A DNA stretch of 58,847 bases from Saprospiraceae bacterium (GTDB lineage Bacteria; Bacteroidota; Bacteroidia; Chitinophagales; Saprospiraceae), in NCBI GenBank assembly GCA_013360405.1, contig JABWBR010000025.1, positions 1 to 58,847 of the forward strand, in the 5' to 3' direction. Below are positions 1-7,199 of the stretch, piece by piece. The translations under genes were made by a program, and so were the position numbers. Within the stretch, counting starts at the first letter, position 1; the number at the start of each line of letters is the position of its first letter. A model generated the notes under the pieces. The model did no database searches, was not told the DNA's origin, and worked only from the letters and a program-made list of their open reading frames with translations.

Positions 1-207
1 CCTGCGCAACGACTACGGCGCCGCTGCCGCAATCTCTGGTTACCAATTTGGTGTAGCTGTGCCTTACGCTTCGGGTATTGACCACTCCTTCGGCGCTACG
101 TCCGGTTTGTTCGATAGCATAGGTACAAATGCCGCTGCTTCCGAGGGTGCAGCCGTAACCCAGGATGGCAAAATCAGTGTATTGGCCTCGTAGCCGCAAA
201 GCGTCGG
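1..207. other. Unassigned window edge
   Basis: The RHS-like frame to the right stops at 208 and nothing RHS-like resumes here. One plus-strand frame is open from position 2 to a TAG at 191-193 (63 codons, rich in Ala and Gly), and one minus-strand frame is open to the window edge. Neither resembles a family I recognise, so I do not call a gene. The RHS sequence may have been joined to unrelated DNA at about 208. Confidence 0.3.
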
Positions 208-1123
208 TCACCATGGTTTCTTGATATTGCCATTGTAATTGGCCGTACCGCCGGAGATCACTTCTGAATCGTATGCCAAATGGTAAGTGAATAGTTTGCC
301 GATAATATTAGTAAGGCGCTGGCGAATATCGTAAGTATAGAAAATCACGTCAACTTCCTGTTTCTTGCAGATACCTGAAGCGCCGCTATTTTCCTGGTCA
401 TGATAGCGCTTTTCTTCTACGGTCAGGTAGACGGGGTGATAGCTATAGCCGGCAAAGTGGAAATTGTACATGTCGGTTTCCGGACAGGTGAACTTCACTT
501 CTTTTATCCTGTTGCGAGAGTCGTATTCATAAAAATAGATAAAATCAGGGACGTTATCGAGTGAAATATCCACATCCAGTAGGCCGTAACTACCTTGTCG
601 ATTGTAGTTATTGTAATCCAGTTTTGCGGCCAGGCCGCCCGAACTGCTGAGTCCCAGGTCTTTAACTGAACCATTTCCCAATCTACAAACCCGTCGTTAT
701 CATAGGAAAAGAATTTGTATTCTACGGGGACGCCGCCCTCGTCGTAAGAAACGGTTTGTACTATTCTGCCGCGAGTATCGTTTAGTGCGCTTAAATAAGG
801 TATTACCGAAGTGTGTATCCTGGGCATGCTAGCCGGATCGATCAATTCATAAAACCATTCCTTTTCTCTGGGGCTGGTATTGACAAGTGTGACCAACGCA
901 TGTAGAGAAGGATCTGTGATCCAGGGGCTTCCGTTATCGGCCAGTAGTCCGTTGTCGCTCGGAGCGTCCACCTGTTTGATCATTCTGCCAAAGGCATCAT
1001 AGGCGTAGGCAGTATATTTCCCATCTGAATCGACTTCCAGAATAACCTGACCGGATTGGTTGTAGGCTATTTGGGTAATCCCCGCGTCCGGCGTATATTT
1101 TTTGTGTACTTGTCCCAGGTAAG
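208..1123 (-). pseudogene. RHS/YD-repeat protein fragment, frameshifted
   Basis: The minus strand encodes recognisable RHS text: YAYDAFGRMIKQ near 1000, YDNDGFVDWEMVQ near 690, YFYEYDSRNRIKEV near 510 and YNGNI near 215. RHS proteins are large cell-surface or toxin-delivery proteins. The text lies in two frames. The frame holding 684-1123 must shift at about 660-675 (after VQLK, into DLGLSSS) to continue, and it then ends at TGG TGA (208-213). The 5' side is cut by the IS630 element, and beyond that element the same frame meets a stop within about 15 codons with no RHS motif. It is therefore an internal fragment, not a gene. It sits alone with no other RHS copy in the window. Confidence 0.75.
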
Positions 1124-1136
1124 TACATGGACAAAA

Positions 1137-1709
1137 TTATTTTACAAGATTGAATTCACTGAATTGAATAAACAGCTCTTTGCCGACGGCACCCAAAGCC
1201 ATTACAGTTGCTAAAAATAGCGATTGGCTGCATATGTAATCCTCTGGCTTAAGCCAACGGAACTTCAATTCCATCCACAATCGCTCAATGATATTCAAGT
1301 GTGGGCAGTAAGGAGGTAGATAAAAGATATACAAACCTCTATTCTGCCAGTACACCAAACGTTCTTTGAATTTTCGGGAGGTATGGACTTTGGCATTGTC
1401 CAACACCACTACGGTCTGTTTTTTGAGCCCTACTGAAAATCGCTCTAACTGCTCGACCACAAAATCAGCATTGATGGTGTCTTGTGTGGTCTCAAAAACC
1501 AATTGATTGTATCGGGAGAGCAATCCAAAACAATTGATTCCTTTCCCATGCGTACTGGGAATACCCACTTTTTCGCCTTTGAACTGCCAACCATAGGGGA
1601 CATACCCTTGTTCGCAAACCCGGCTTTCATCGCCGTAATAAAGATCAATTGTTCCCACTCGGGCTTGTTCTTCTAACAAAGCCAGCATTTCAATGCGCAC
1701 TGCCCGCAA
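1137..1709 (-). CDS. IS630 transposase, DDE catalytic part (orfB)
   Basis: 190 residues from the first Met, but the frame is open back to about 1780 and overlaps orfA. It is the catalytic half of the transposase: first Asp in YYGDESRV, second Asp in VVLDNAKVH, and the Glu in LPPYCPHLNIIERLW, the classic DDE arrangement of IS630. Upstream of the Met the frame reads RLECRYKRIRRIVKGKPDDE, the usual IS630 linker, so this half is probably made as a fusion with orfA by -1 frameshifting (site at 1769-1775) and not from its own start. The fused product would be about 346 residues. Confidence 0.9.
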   Translation of the reverse strand: MRAVRIEMLALLEEQARVGTIDLYYGDESRVCEQGYVPYGWQFKGEKVGIPSTHGKGINCFGLLSRYNQLVFETTQDTINADFVVEQLERFSVGLKKQTVVVLDNAKVHTSRKFKERLVYWQNRGLYIFYLPPYCPHLNIIERLWMELKFRWLKPEDYICSQSLFLATVMALGAVGKELFIQFSEFNLVK

Positions 1710-1729
1710 TTCATCATCCGGCTTGCCTT

Positions 1730-2176
1730 TTACAATGCGTCGGATGCGCTTATATCGGCACTCAAGTCTTTTAAAAAACGCTTGAGCGTTTTGAGATGAA
1801 ACGTCTTCCCGGTCTGCTCTTCCACCAAGCGCTTGGCTTGAGAAAGCCGTTGACGTTCTGATTTAACCGCCTCGCGCAATGTATCCTCGTCTTGTTCCGG
1901 GTCTAAGATAGTTTTTCGACCTTGTCCCGGCTCATTGCGAAGTGATTCAAGACCCAACTCGGCGTAGCAGTCCTGGTAGCGTTTGACCCAACGGTTGATT
2001 TGGTTTTGGCTTTTGATGCCTACAATCGGGCTTATTTCCTTGCCGGGTAAGCCTTGGAATTTCAACAAAACCATCCGGCAACGCTGCCGAAAGGTATGAC
2101 CCCGGCCATTCCGATAGCCTTCTTCCAACTCCTCTCGTTGAGTCTCACTTAACTCTAGTAATATTTTTCGTCCCAT
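1730..2176 (-). CDS. IS630 transposase, DNA-binding part (orfA)
   Basis: 148 residues with the N-terminal helix-turn-helix region of IS630 transposases (MGRKILLELSETQREEL, then RQRCRMVLLKFQGLPGKEIS and NQINRWVKRYQD). It binds the element ends. The last residues (DLSADISASDAL) are out of family register: the normal continuation lies in the -1 frame, which supports programmed frameshifting. The start ATG at 2176 lies 43 bp inside the right inverted repeat, the usual position. Confidence 0.88.
   Translation of the reverse strand: MGRKILLELSETQREELEEGYRNGRGHTFRQRCRMVLLKFQGLPGKEISPIVGIKSQNQINRWVKRYQDCYAELGLESLRNEPGQGRKTILDPEQDEDTLREAVKSERQRLSQAKRLVEEQTGKTFHLKTLKRFLKDLSADISASDAL
1769..1775 (-). 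promoter_or_regulatory. Putative -1 frameshift site of the IS630 transposase
   Basis: On the minus strand the heptamer T TTA AAA lies in the orfA reading frame, within the run CGT TTT TTA AAA GAC. A -1 slip on it changes RFLKDLS into RFLKRLECRYKRIRR, the expected IS630 sequence, and joins orfA to the DDE domain. The pattern fits the X XXY YYZ rule. I did not identify a downstream stimulatory structure with certainty. Confidence 0.65.
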
Positions 2177-2363
2177 GATGGCGCAATATTACTATTTTTA
2201 TGAAATATTTTTGTCCATGTACTTATGCGTAAATATATCATACAACGCATTTATATAATTTGTACCAACAAGTTTTAGACAAGACACGGGCTCGAACGCG
2301 AAGGATAAAATCTCCACAATTGCCGGTTAAGCTGAGTAGAAATGGAGTCACCTTGTCACCTTG

Positions 2364-4814
2364 TCACCCTTTCGCAATAATCTCAAAACGCTGCTCCAGC
2401 CGGTTGCCTCTTTCATCAACCAGGGTGAGCAGGTGTTTTCCTACCGGTGGATTGAGCTCCATACTGTGAAAAGTCCGGGTTTGGCCGATATACTCGTTAT
2501 CGATATGCCAATAGATAGTAGATTCGGGTAGGCGGTGGGCCACGGCAAAAACGGTGCGGGAGGGTTTGCCGTCGAGGTCGACGGGCACGTAGATGCGGGT
2601 GGGTTGTTTGGGATAAATCAACTGCATCAACTTGATTTGTCCGGCAACGGGCAGGCAGTCTTCGCGCAGGGGCGGCAGCGGTCTAAAATTGGGATTGAGC
2701 GATTTGTAATAATATTCTTCCAGCGGGGGCAGCACCATCCAGGGTTCGTGGATAATGCGCGAGGGCGATTCGCAATCGCTGTTGACCTGCCATTGGCGGC
2801 TGGGGTCGAGGTGAACCAATTGGTGGTAGGGGCAGGCATCGGCTTTTAGTCCGCTGCGCGGCGCCCAAATCGTATCCACAGGGCAGATGGCCAGGTTTCT
2901 GTAGCCGCTTTCTTTGCAGACGCTTACTTTCGTCATATCATCGTAGGGGATGGGAAACCAGCGGTTTTCCTGGGGCAGGCGGCTAAACACATCAAACAAT
3001 ACCGGGGCGGCGGATAGCACCCCCATGAGCCCGGGGCGGCCTTCTCCGTCGGCATTGCCCACCCAGATGCCCACGGCATAACGCGGAGAAACGCCCACCG
3101 CCCAGGCGTCGCGAAAACCGAAACTGGTACCCGTTTTCCAGGCCACCCGCCGGCTGGAGCGAAAATATTCCCACTCCCCTTCCGCATTGGGCCTTTCTAC
3201 TTCCTGCATAGCCTCAAAGGTGAGCCAGGTAGCGGCAGCGCCCATCGCCAGGGGTTCTTTGCTGAGGTAAGCAGGTTTACCCGAAGTGGAGGCTACATCC
3301 ATTCTATAATTTAACGGCCGCCAATCGGAGAGGTCGTACCGGCTGTCCAGATCCGCGTAATGAACTAGTTGGCGGCTCATACAGGCGTAGGCATTCGTAA
3401 TATCCCATAAGGTGCCTTCGGCGCCTCCCAGCACCAGAGGAAGGCCGTAGTGCAGTGGAGGTCGGTTTATGGTGCTCAGTCCCATTTGCCGCAATTTGAA
3501 GTGGAATTTCTCCAGTCCGTAGTTTTGCAACAGATGCACAAAAGGCACGTTGAGCGAACGCACCAGCGCCCGGCGGGCGGTGACCAGCCCGTCGAATTGC
3601 TGCTTGTAATTTTCGGGGCGGTAGCCGCTTAGTATGGTGGGCACATCGGGCACCAGCGCGTTGGGCAGCAACTGCCCTTCGTGCAGCATCATGCCGTAGA
3701 GGAAAGGTTTGAGGATGCTGCCGGTACTGCGGGGCGCTTTGATCACATCAACTTCTTCGCCGTGTTCGGCGCCCGAGCCGATCACATTGCCTACATAAGC
3801 CAATACCTGGCCGGTTTCTACGTCTACTACCAGTCCGGCGAGGTTGTGGATTTCGTTATAGCGGAACAGTTGTTGGTAGCGACTGAGCACCTCGGTAAGT
3901 TGATGCTGCATGGCTACCTCAACGGTTGTACGCACCCTGGAGGTTTGGAGCCGGCCGGTAGCCACGAATTCGGCAAAGGCGCGGTCGAGCAAATGGGGCG
4001 CCAGCCGGGGCAGCGGGTGCGGCGCCTCTGGCAGCGGTTCTACCAGGGCCAGTTCGAGGGTAAGGGCGTCAATCCTGCCGTCGTCATACAAGCGCTGCAG
4101 CAAGCGGTTGCGCTTGGCGACCAGGGCGGCGCGGTTGCGACCGGGGTGAATCAGCGCCGGGCTGTTGGGCAACACCGCCAACATCGCCGCCTCTGCCCAG
4201 GAGAGCAAATGCGGCGCTTTGCCGAAATAACGCCACGAGGCAGCCTCCAAGCCCACTACATTGCCGCCAAAGGGAGCATTGGCGGCGTAAAGCTTGAGTA
4301 TGGATTTTTTGCGGTAAGTGGCCTCCAGGCGGGTGGCCATCATCATCTCTATCAATTTTTGCCAAATCGTACGCGGGGGATTGTCCCTCGACAAGCGCAC
4401 TACCTGCATGGTGAGCGTACTACCCCCGCTCACTACCCTTCCACTGCGCAGATTCTGTACAAAAGCGCGACTCAAACTAATGGGGTCTACGCCCGGATGG
4501 TAATAAAACCTGCGGTCCTCAAAAGCTAACAGAGCCTGGGCAAATTTTGAGGGGATGGAATCAGGGGCCGGGAAGCGCCACTGCCCGTCGGCAGCAATTC
4601 GCGCGCCCAGCAGGTTGCCCTGGCGGTCTTCTAAAACCATAGAAGTAGGCGAATCAAAAAGCTGGCGAGGCAAGCAAAACATCCATATCAAGAAAAGAAA
4701 TAAAACTGTGCCGGTCGACTTGGGATATCGCTTTGATAACTGCCAGGCCCGCTCCGCCAAACGCTGCAACCCGCTTCCCATTTTCCTGATCCCGCGATGA
4801 ATGCTATCCCTCAT
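2364..4814 (-). CDS. pbpC: Penicillin-binding protein 1C
   Basis: 816 residues. A bifunctional peptidoglycan glycosyltransferase/transpeptidase anchored in the inner membrane. A membrane segment lies at about 36-49. The GT51 domain follows, with the catalytic Glu99 in FEDRRFYYHPG and the GGSTLTMQ motif near 130. The transpeptidase has SILK (Ser366, Lys369) and KTGTS near 558. The C-terminal ~90 residues (after QPTRIYVPVD) form the small beta domain typical of PBP1C. The length is normal for the family. The alpha-2-macroglobulin gene that often accompanies pbpC is not next to it. The start at 4814 lies about 10 bp from the edge of a repeat element, so the promoter is probably inside that repeat. 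Confidence 0.95.
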   Translation of the reverse strand: MRDSIHRGIRKMGSGLQRLAERAWQLSKRYPKSTGTVLFLFLIWMFCLPRQLFDSPTSMVLEDRQGNLLGARIAADGQWRFPAPDSIPSKFAQALLAFEDRRFYYHPGVDPISLSRAFVQNLRSGRVVSGGSTLTMQVVRLSRDNPPRTIWQKLIEMMMATRLEATYRKKSILKLYAANAPFGGNVVGLEAASWRYFGKAPHLLSWAEAAMLAVLPNSPALIHPGRNRAALVAKRNRLLQRLYDDGRIDALTLELALVEPLPEAPHPLPRLAPHLLDRAFAEFVATGRLQTSRVRTTVEVAMQHQLTEVLSRYQQLFRYNEIHNLAGLVVDVETGQVLAYVGNVIGSGAEHGEEVDVIKAPRSTGSILKPFLYGMMLHEGQLLPNALVPDVPTILSGYRPENYKQQFDGLVTARRALVRSLNVPFVHLLQNYGLEKFHFKLRQMGLSTINRPPLHYGLPLVLGGAEGTLWDITNAYACMSRQLVHYADLDSRYDLSDWRPLNYRMDVASTSGKPAYLSKEPLAMGAAATWLTFEAMQEVERPNAEGEWEYFRSSRRVAWKTGTSFGFRDAWAVGVSPRYAVGIWVGNADGEGRPGLMGVLSAAPVLFDVFSRLPQENRWFPIPYDDMTKVSVCKESGYRNLAICPVDTIWAPRSGLKADACPYHQLVHLDPSRQWQVNSDCESPSRIIHEPWMVLPPLEEYYYKSLNPNFRPLPPLREDCLPVAGQIKLMQLIYPKQPTRIYVPVDLDGKPSRTVFAVAHRLPESTIYWHIDNEYIGQTRTFHSMELNPPVGKHLLTLVDERGNRLEQRFEIIAKG

Positions 4815-4823
4815 ACTACTCAG

Positions 4824-5063
4824 TTTTACATTGTCACATTAGCATTTTTCATAAATCGCGTGTACACATTGCGCCCCGCTGGGGCTAAAATACATGTTGC
4901 GCATGATTTATCTACCAATATTTACGCCCCGCTGGGGCTTTTGTGGCATCTCAAGAGGCCCGGAGGGCCGAAATGTTGTTAGAACCGGCAATAAAAAGAT
5001 CTCAAAAGCTCCGGAGGAGCGTAATATGTGGTATGCCTGGTTTAAAGTGACAAAGTAAAATTA
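4824..5063. repeat. 240-bp hairpin-rich repeat element, copy 1
   Basis: Nearly identical to 6193-6434 and in the same orientation. The ends are inverted repeats of the TTACTTTGTCACTTTA type; the left end of this copy has drifted and the right end is intact. Inside are four short hairpins: 4873-4885 and 4926-4938 (GCCCC/GGGGC stems), 4957-4969 (GGCCC/GGGCC) and 5008-5020 (GCTCC/GGAGC). There is no open frame. It behaves like a MITE or a structured non-autonomous element. Its right end overlaps the TAA stop of the downstream lipoprotein gene (5061-5063). Confidence 0.85.
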
Positions 5064-6179
5064 GTTAATTCTTTTTTTTGCTCGCGTATCGGCGCGCAAC
5101 ACCCGGTAAATATCGCGTTGAAGCCTGCGCCCTCTCTCCGAGAGTCGGGAAGGATGGTATTGCTCGCGACCGCTTTTCGATAGCGCAAGCAGGGCAATAT
5201 TGTCGGCCATGATCTCATCGGGGTGAATGATATACGTGGTATTATCGCCAATTTGCTGGTAAAGATCGGTTTCTTTCAGCAATGAAAAAGGTGGAAGTCC
5301 GCTTAGCAAACTCACCACGGCAATGTTACCGCCTTCCTGCTGTTGGGTTCTGAATAAATCAAACCCCAAATAATCGCGATAGCTTTTTTTGTCCCGGTGG
5401 TACGTCCATTCATTTGCGTAAAGCAAAGGAACCGCCTCCACCCAGCGGCCCCACGGCGTGCGTAGTCGAATGGCATACGTGCAGTTGACGCCGTCGGGAT
5501 TGAGCAATCGCCGCATCTGCAGGGAATCGGCCATGACCAGGCTATCAACGCCCAGCGGCCTGAAGCCGATCAACCCATACAATTTTTCGCGTTGCCTGGG
5601 ATGATAACGGGAATACACATGAAAAATTTCGTGAAGCAGAATGCGCATCAACACTTCTCTGTTGCCTGCTGATAACTGGTCGGCGGGAATGATAATGCTG
5701 TGCTCGCGGGTGTAATACACGCCTGGGCCGTATAAGTTTCCTTTTATTTTTATAAAATTCAATACCGGCGGCAGCAAAGCCGGCGACAACTGCTGGCACA
5801 GGGGGGCTATTTCGGCCATGATGTCGTACAACATTTGTTGTTCTTCGCCGGTAAAATCGCTCACTTCCCGCCGCAACGCATCCCGGTATACCGCCAGCAC
5901 TTCTTCGCGCGAAACGGTGTCGGGAAGTTGTTGTTTGAGTTGTAAAGACATATCCAGTTTGTTGATGCGTTCAAAAAAGCCGTCTTGCGCATCCTCCACA
6001 ATTGCAACGGCGGCAATGGCACTATCAAGCGTATGCACTTGCTGGTGGTCGGATAATTGCCAATAGGCCGAGGCTTTTTCCTGTATGCAACCCGTCAGCA
6101 TCCACGGCAAGAGCGCCGCCATCCACAAAAACCAACGGCAATACCCCTGCATAATCCCCCAGTGTAATCTTATAGCCAT
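5061..6179 (-). CDS. Putative zinc metallopeptidase lipoprotein (gluzincin-like)
   Basis: 372 residues, no family name recognised. The N-terminus is a lipoprotein signal with lipobox LTGC (Cys31); an internal ATG at 6152 would give a tighter signal peptide. H183-E-I-F-H187 is an HExxH zinc site in a predicted helix, and Glu322 in HPDEIMADN is well placed to be the third ligand of a gluzincin, with Asp326 behind it. An envelope peptidase is therefore likely; the substrate is unknown. The gene is bracketed by two copies of the 240-bp repeat, so its promoter lies in copy 2 and its stop codon touches copy 1. This suggests the gene and repeats may have travelled together. Confidence 0.75.
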   Translation of the reverse strand: MAIRLHWGIMQGYCRWFLWMAALLPWMLTGCIQEKASAYWQLSDHQQVHTLDSAIAAVAIVEDAQDGFFERINKLDMSLQLKQQLPDTVSREEVLAVYRDALRREVSDFTGEEQQMLYDIMAEIAPLCQQLSPALLPPVLNFIKIKGNLYGPGVYYTREHSIIIPADQLSAGNREVLMRILLHEIFHVYSRYHPRQREKLYGLIGFRPLGVDSLVMADSLQMRRLLNPDGVNCTYAIRLRTPWGRWVEAVPLLYANEWTYHRDKKSYRDYLGFDLFRTQQQEGGNIAVVSLLSGLPPFSLLKETDLYQQIGDNTTYIIHPDEIMADNIALLALSKSGREQYHPSRLSERGRRLQRDIYRVLRADTRAKKRIN

Positions 6180-6192
6180 ACTACATAGATTT

Positions 6193-6434
6193 AGCTAATT
6201 TTACTTTGTCACTTTAGAATTTTTCATAAATCACGTGTACACATTGCGCCCCGATGGGGCTATAATACACTTTGAGCATGATTTTTTCTACCAATATTTA
6301 CGCCCCTCTGGGGCTTTTGGGGCATCGTAAGAGGCCCGGAGGGCCGAAATATTGTTAGAACCAGCAACAATAAGATCTCAAAAGCTCCGGAGGAGCGTAA
6401 TATGCGCTATGCCTGGTTTAAAATGACAAAGTAG
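6193..6434. repeat. 240-bp hairpin-rich repeat element, copy 2
   Basis: Second copy of the 4824-5063 element. Both ends carry the inverted repeat (CTAATTTTACTTTGTCAC at 6194-6211; TGACAAAGTA at 6424-6433). The hairpins are at 6248-6260, 6302-6314, 6333-6345 and 6384-6396. Compared with copy 1, the differences inside the first two hairpins fall in the three-base loops (GCT to GAT, and GCT to TCT) while the stems are unchanged. Confidence 0.85.
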
Positions 6435-6506
6435 TACCAAGTATCTCGAAAAAACCAATTGCATGCCGTACTGTTAAAAAAAATTCAAACACTTGCCCTA
6501 TACCCC

Positions 6507-6537
6507 TTTACAGATATTAACATTTTGCTTATCTTTG
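6507..6537 (+). promoter_or_regulatory. Promoter of the RRM protein gene
   Basis: TATCTTTG at 6530-6537 matches the Bacteroidota -7 box TAnnTTTG. TTTA at 6507-6510, 19 bases upstream, is a near match to the -33 TTTG box. This predicts a 5' leader of about 155 bases before the ATG at 6701. Confidence 0.55.
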
Positions 6538-6700
6538 AGTGTGAAATACTCTTTAGTTCAGCCTTTCTTTAGGAATAATATCTTGAAGTTCAGTTCGCTA
6601 CGATTAAAGGGTTTTAAAGGCCTCCCTAAATTCAGAGGCAATTTCGTTAGGGATTTTGTTTTTTCCATATTACTTTTTTCACTTTTTTAATTTTTTTCTG

Positions 6701-7126
6701 ATGAACATTTTTGTAGCTAAACTGAGTTTCAAGACGGAAAGTGAAGATCTGCAGAGAGCATTCGAAGCTTTCGGCGAAGTTGATTCGGCGAAAGTAATCA
6801 AAGATCACATCACCGGAAGGTCTAAAGGTTTCGCATTTGTTGAAATGCCTAATGACGATGAGGCAAGAGCGGCCATCGAAGGCCTTAACGAAACGGATTT
6901 GGACGGCAACACTATCGTAGTGAAAGAAGCTGAACCCCGCAAGAAGCCTGGCTTTAACCGCGACGGCGGTGGAGGCGGCTACAACCGCGGCGGCGGCGGT
7001 GGCTACAACCGCGGTGGCGGTGGTGGCGGTTACAACCGTGGCGGCGGTGGAGGCGGCTACAACCGCGGTGGCGGTGGTGGCGGTTACAACCGCGGCGGCG
7101 GTGGAGGCGATTACAACAGCTATTGA
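6701..7126 (+). CDS. RRM-domain glycine-rich RNA-binding protein
   Basis: 141 residues from ATG 6701; the longer frame upstream lies in the leader. A single RNA recognition motif fills residues 1-83, with RNP2 (IFVAKL, 3-8) and RNP1 (KGFAFVEM). The rest is an RGG-like tail of repeated GGGGGYNRG units. Such proteins are abundant in Bacteroidota and are often cold-induced RNA chaperones. The leader is long and very U-rich just before the ATG (ACTTTTTTAATTTTTTTCTG) with no Shine-Dalgarno sequence, which suggests initiation or regulation at the mRNA level. A strong terminator follows. The function is inferred from the family only. Confidence 0.9.
   Translation: MNIFVAKLSFKTESEDLQRAFEAFGEVDSAKVIKDHITGRSKGFAFVEMPNDDEARAAIEGLNETDLDGNTIVVKEAEPRKKPGFNRDGGGGGYNRGGGGGYNRGGGGGGYNRGGGGGGYNRGGGGGGYNRGGGGGDYNSY
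6961..7115 (+). repeat. In-frame Gly-rich tandem repeat
   Basis: About six units of 21-27 bp encode GGGGGYNRG. Synonymous GGC/GGT variation between units (GGCGGTGGAGGCGGC against GGTGGCGGTGGTGGC alternate) indicates duplication of unit pairs. Units could be gained or lost without breaking the frame. Confidence 0.8.
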
Positions 7127-7160
7127 TCTAATTTGATCAATCCGCTTAAAACGACATATA

Positions 7161-7197
7161 AAAGCGGCTGTCTCCTTCGGAAGGCAGCCGCTTTTTC
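7161..7197. terminator. Bidirectional rho-independent terminator
   Basis: Stem AAAGCGGCTGTCTCC / GGAAGGCAGCCGCTTT with a TTCG loop, a T run to the right and A-rich sequence to the left. It lies between the convergent RRM gene and the serine hydrolase gene ending at 7200 and can serve both. Confidence 0.85.
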
Positions 7198-7199
7198 TA

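Larger units (their letters stand above)
1126..2219 (-). mobile_element. IS630-family insertion sequence
   Basis: The element is 1094 bp with 17-bp terminal inverted repeats (1126-1142 CATGGACAAAATTATTT; 2203-2219, reverse complement CATGGACAAAAATATTT, 16 of 17 identical). A TA dinucleotide flanks each end (1124-1125 and 2220-2221), as expected for the TA target duplication of IS630/Tc1-mariner elements. Both transposase frames lie on the minus strand and fill the element. The near-identical ends and intact DDE motifs suggest a recent, possibly active copy. The flanks AAG and CTT outside the TA extend the symmetry by three bases, which may reflect target choice or chance. Confidence 0.9.

Noticed and set aside
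3681-4529. 282-codon plus-strand ORF over pbpC
   Set aside because: Antisense shadow; pbpC has all catalytic motifs.
6538-6700. Riboswitch in the RRM leader
   Set aside because: No known riboswitch consensus is recognisable; the sequence is mainly U-rich.
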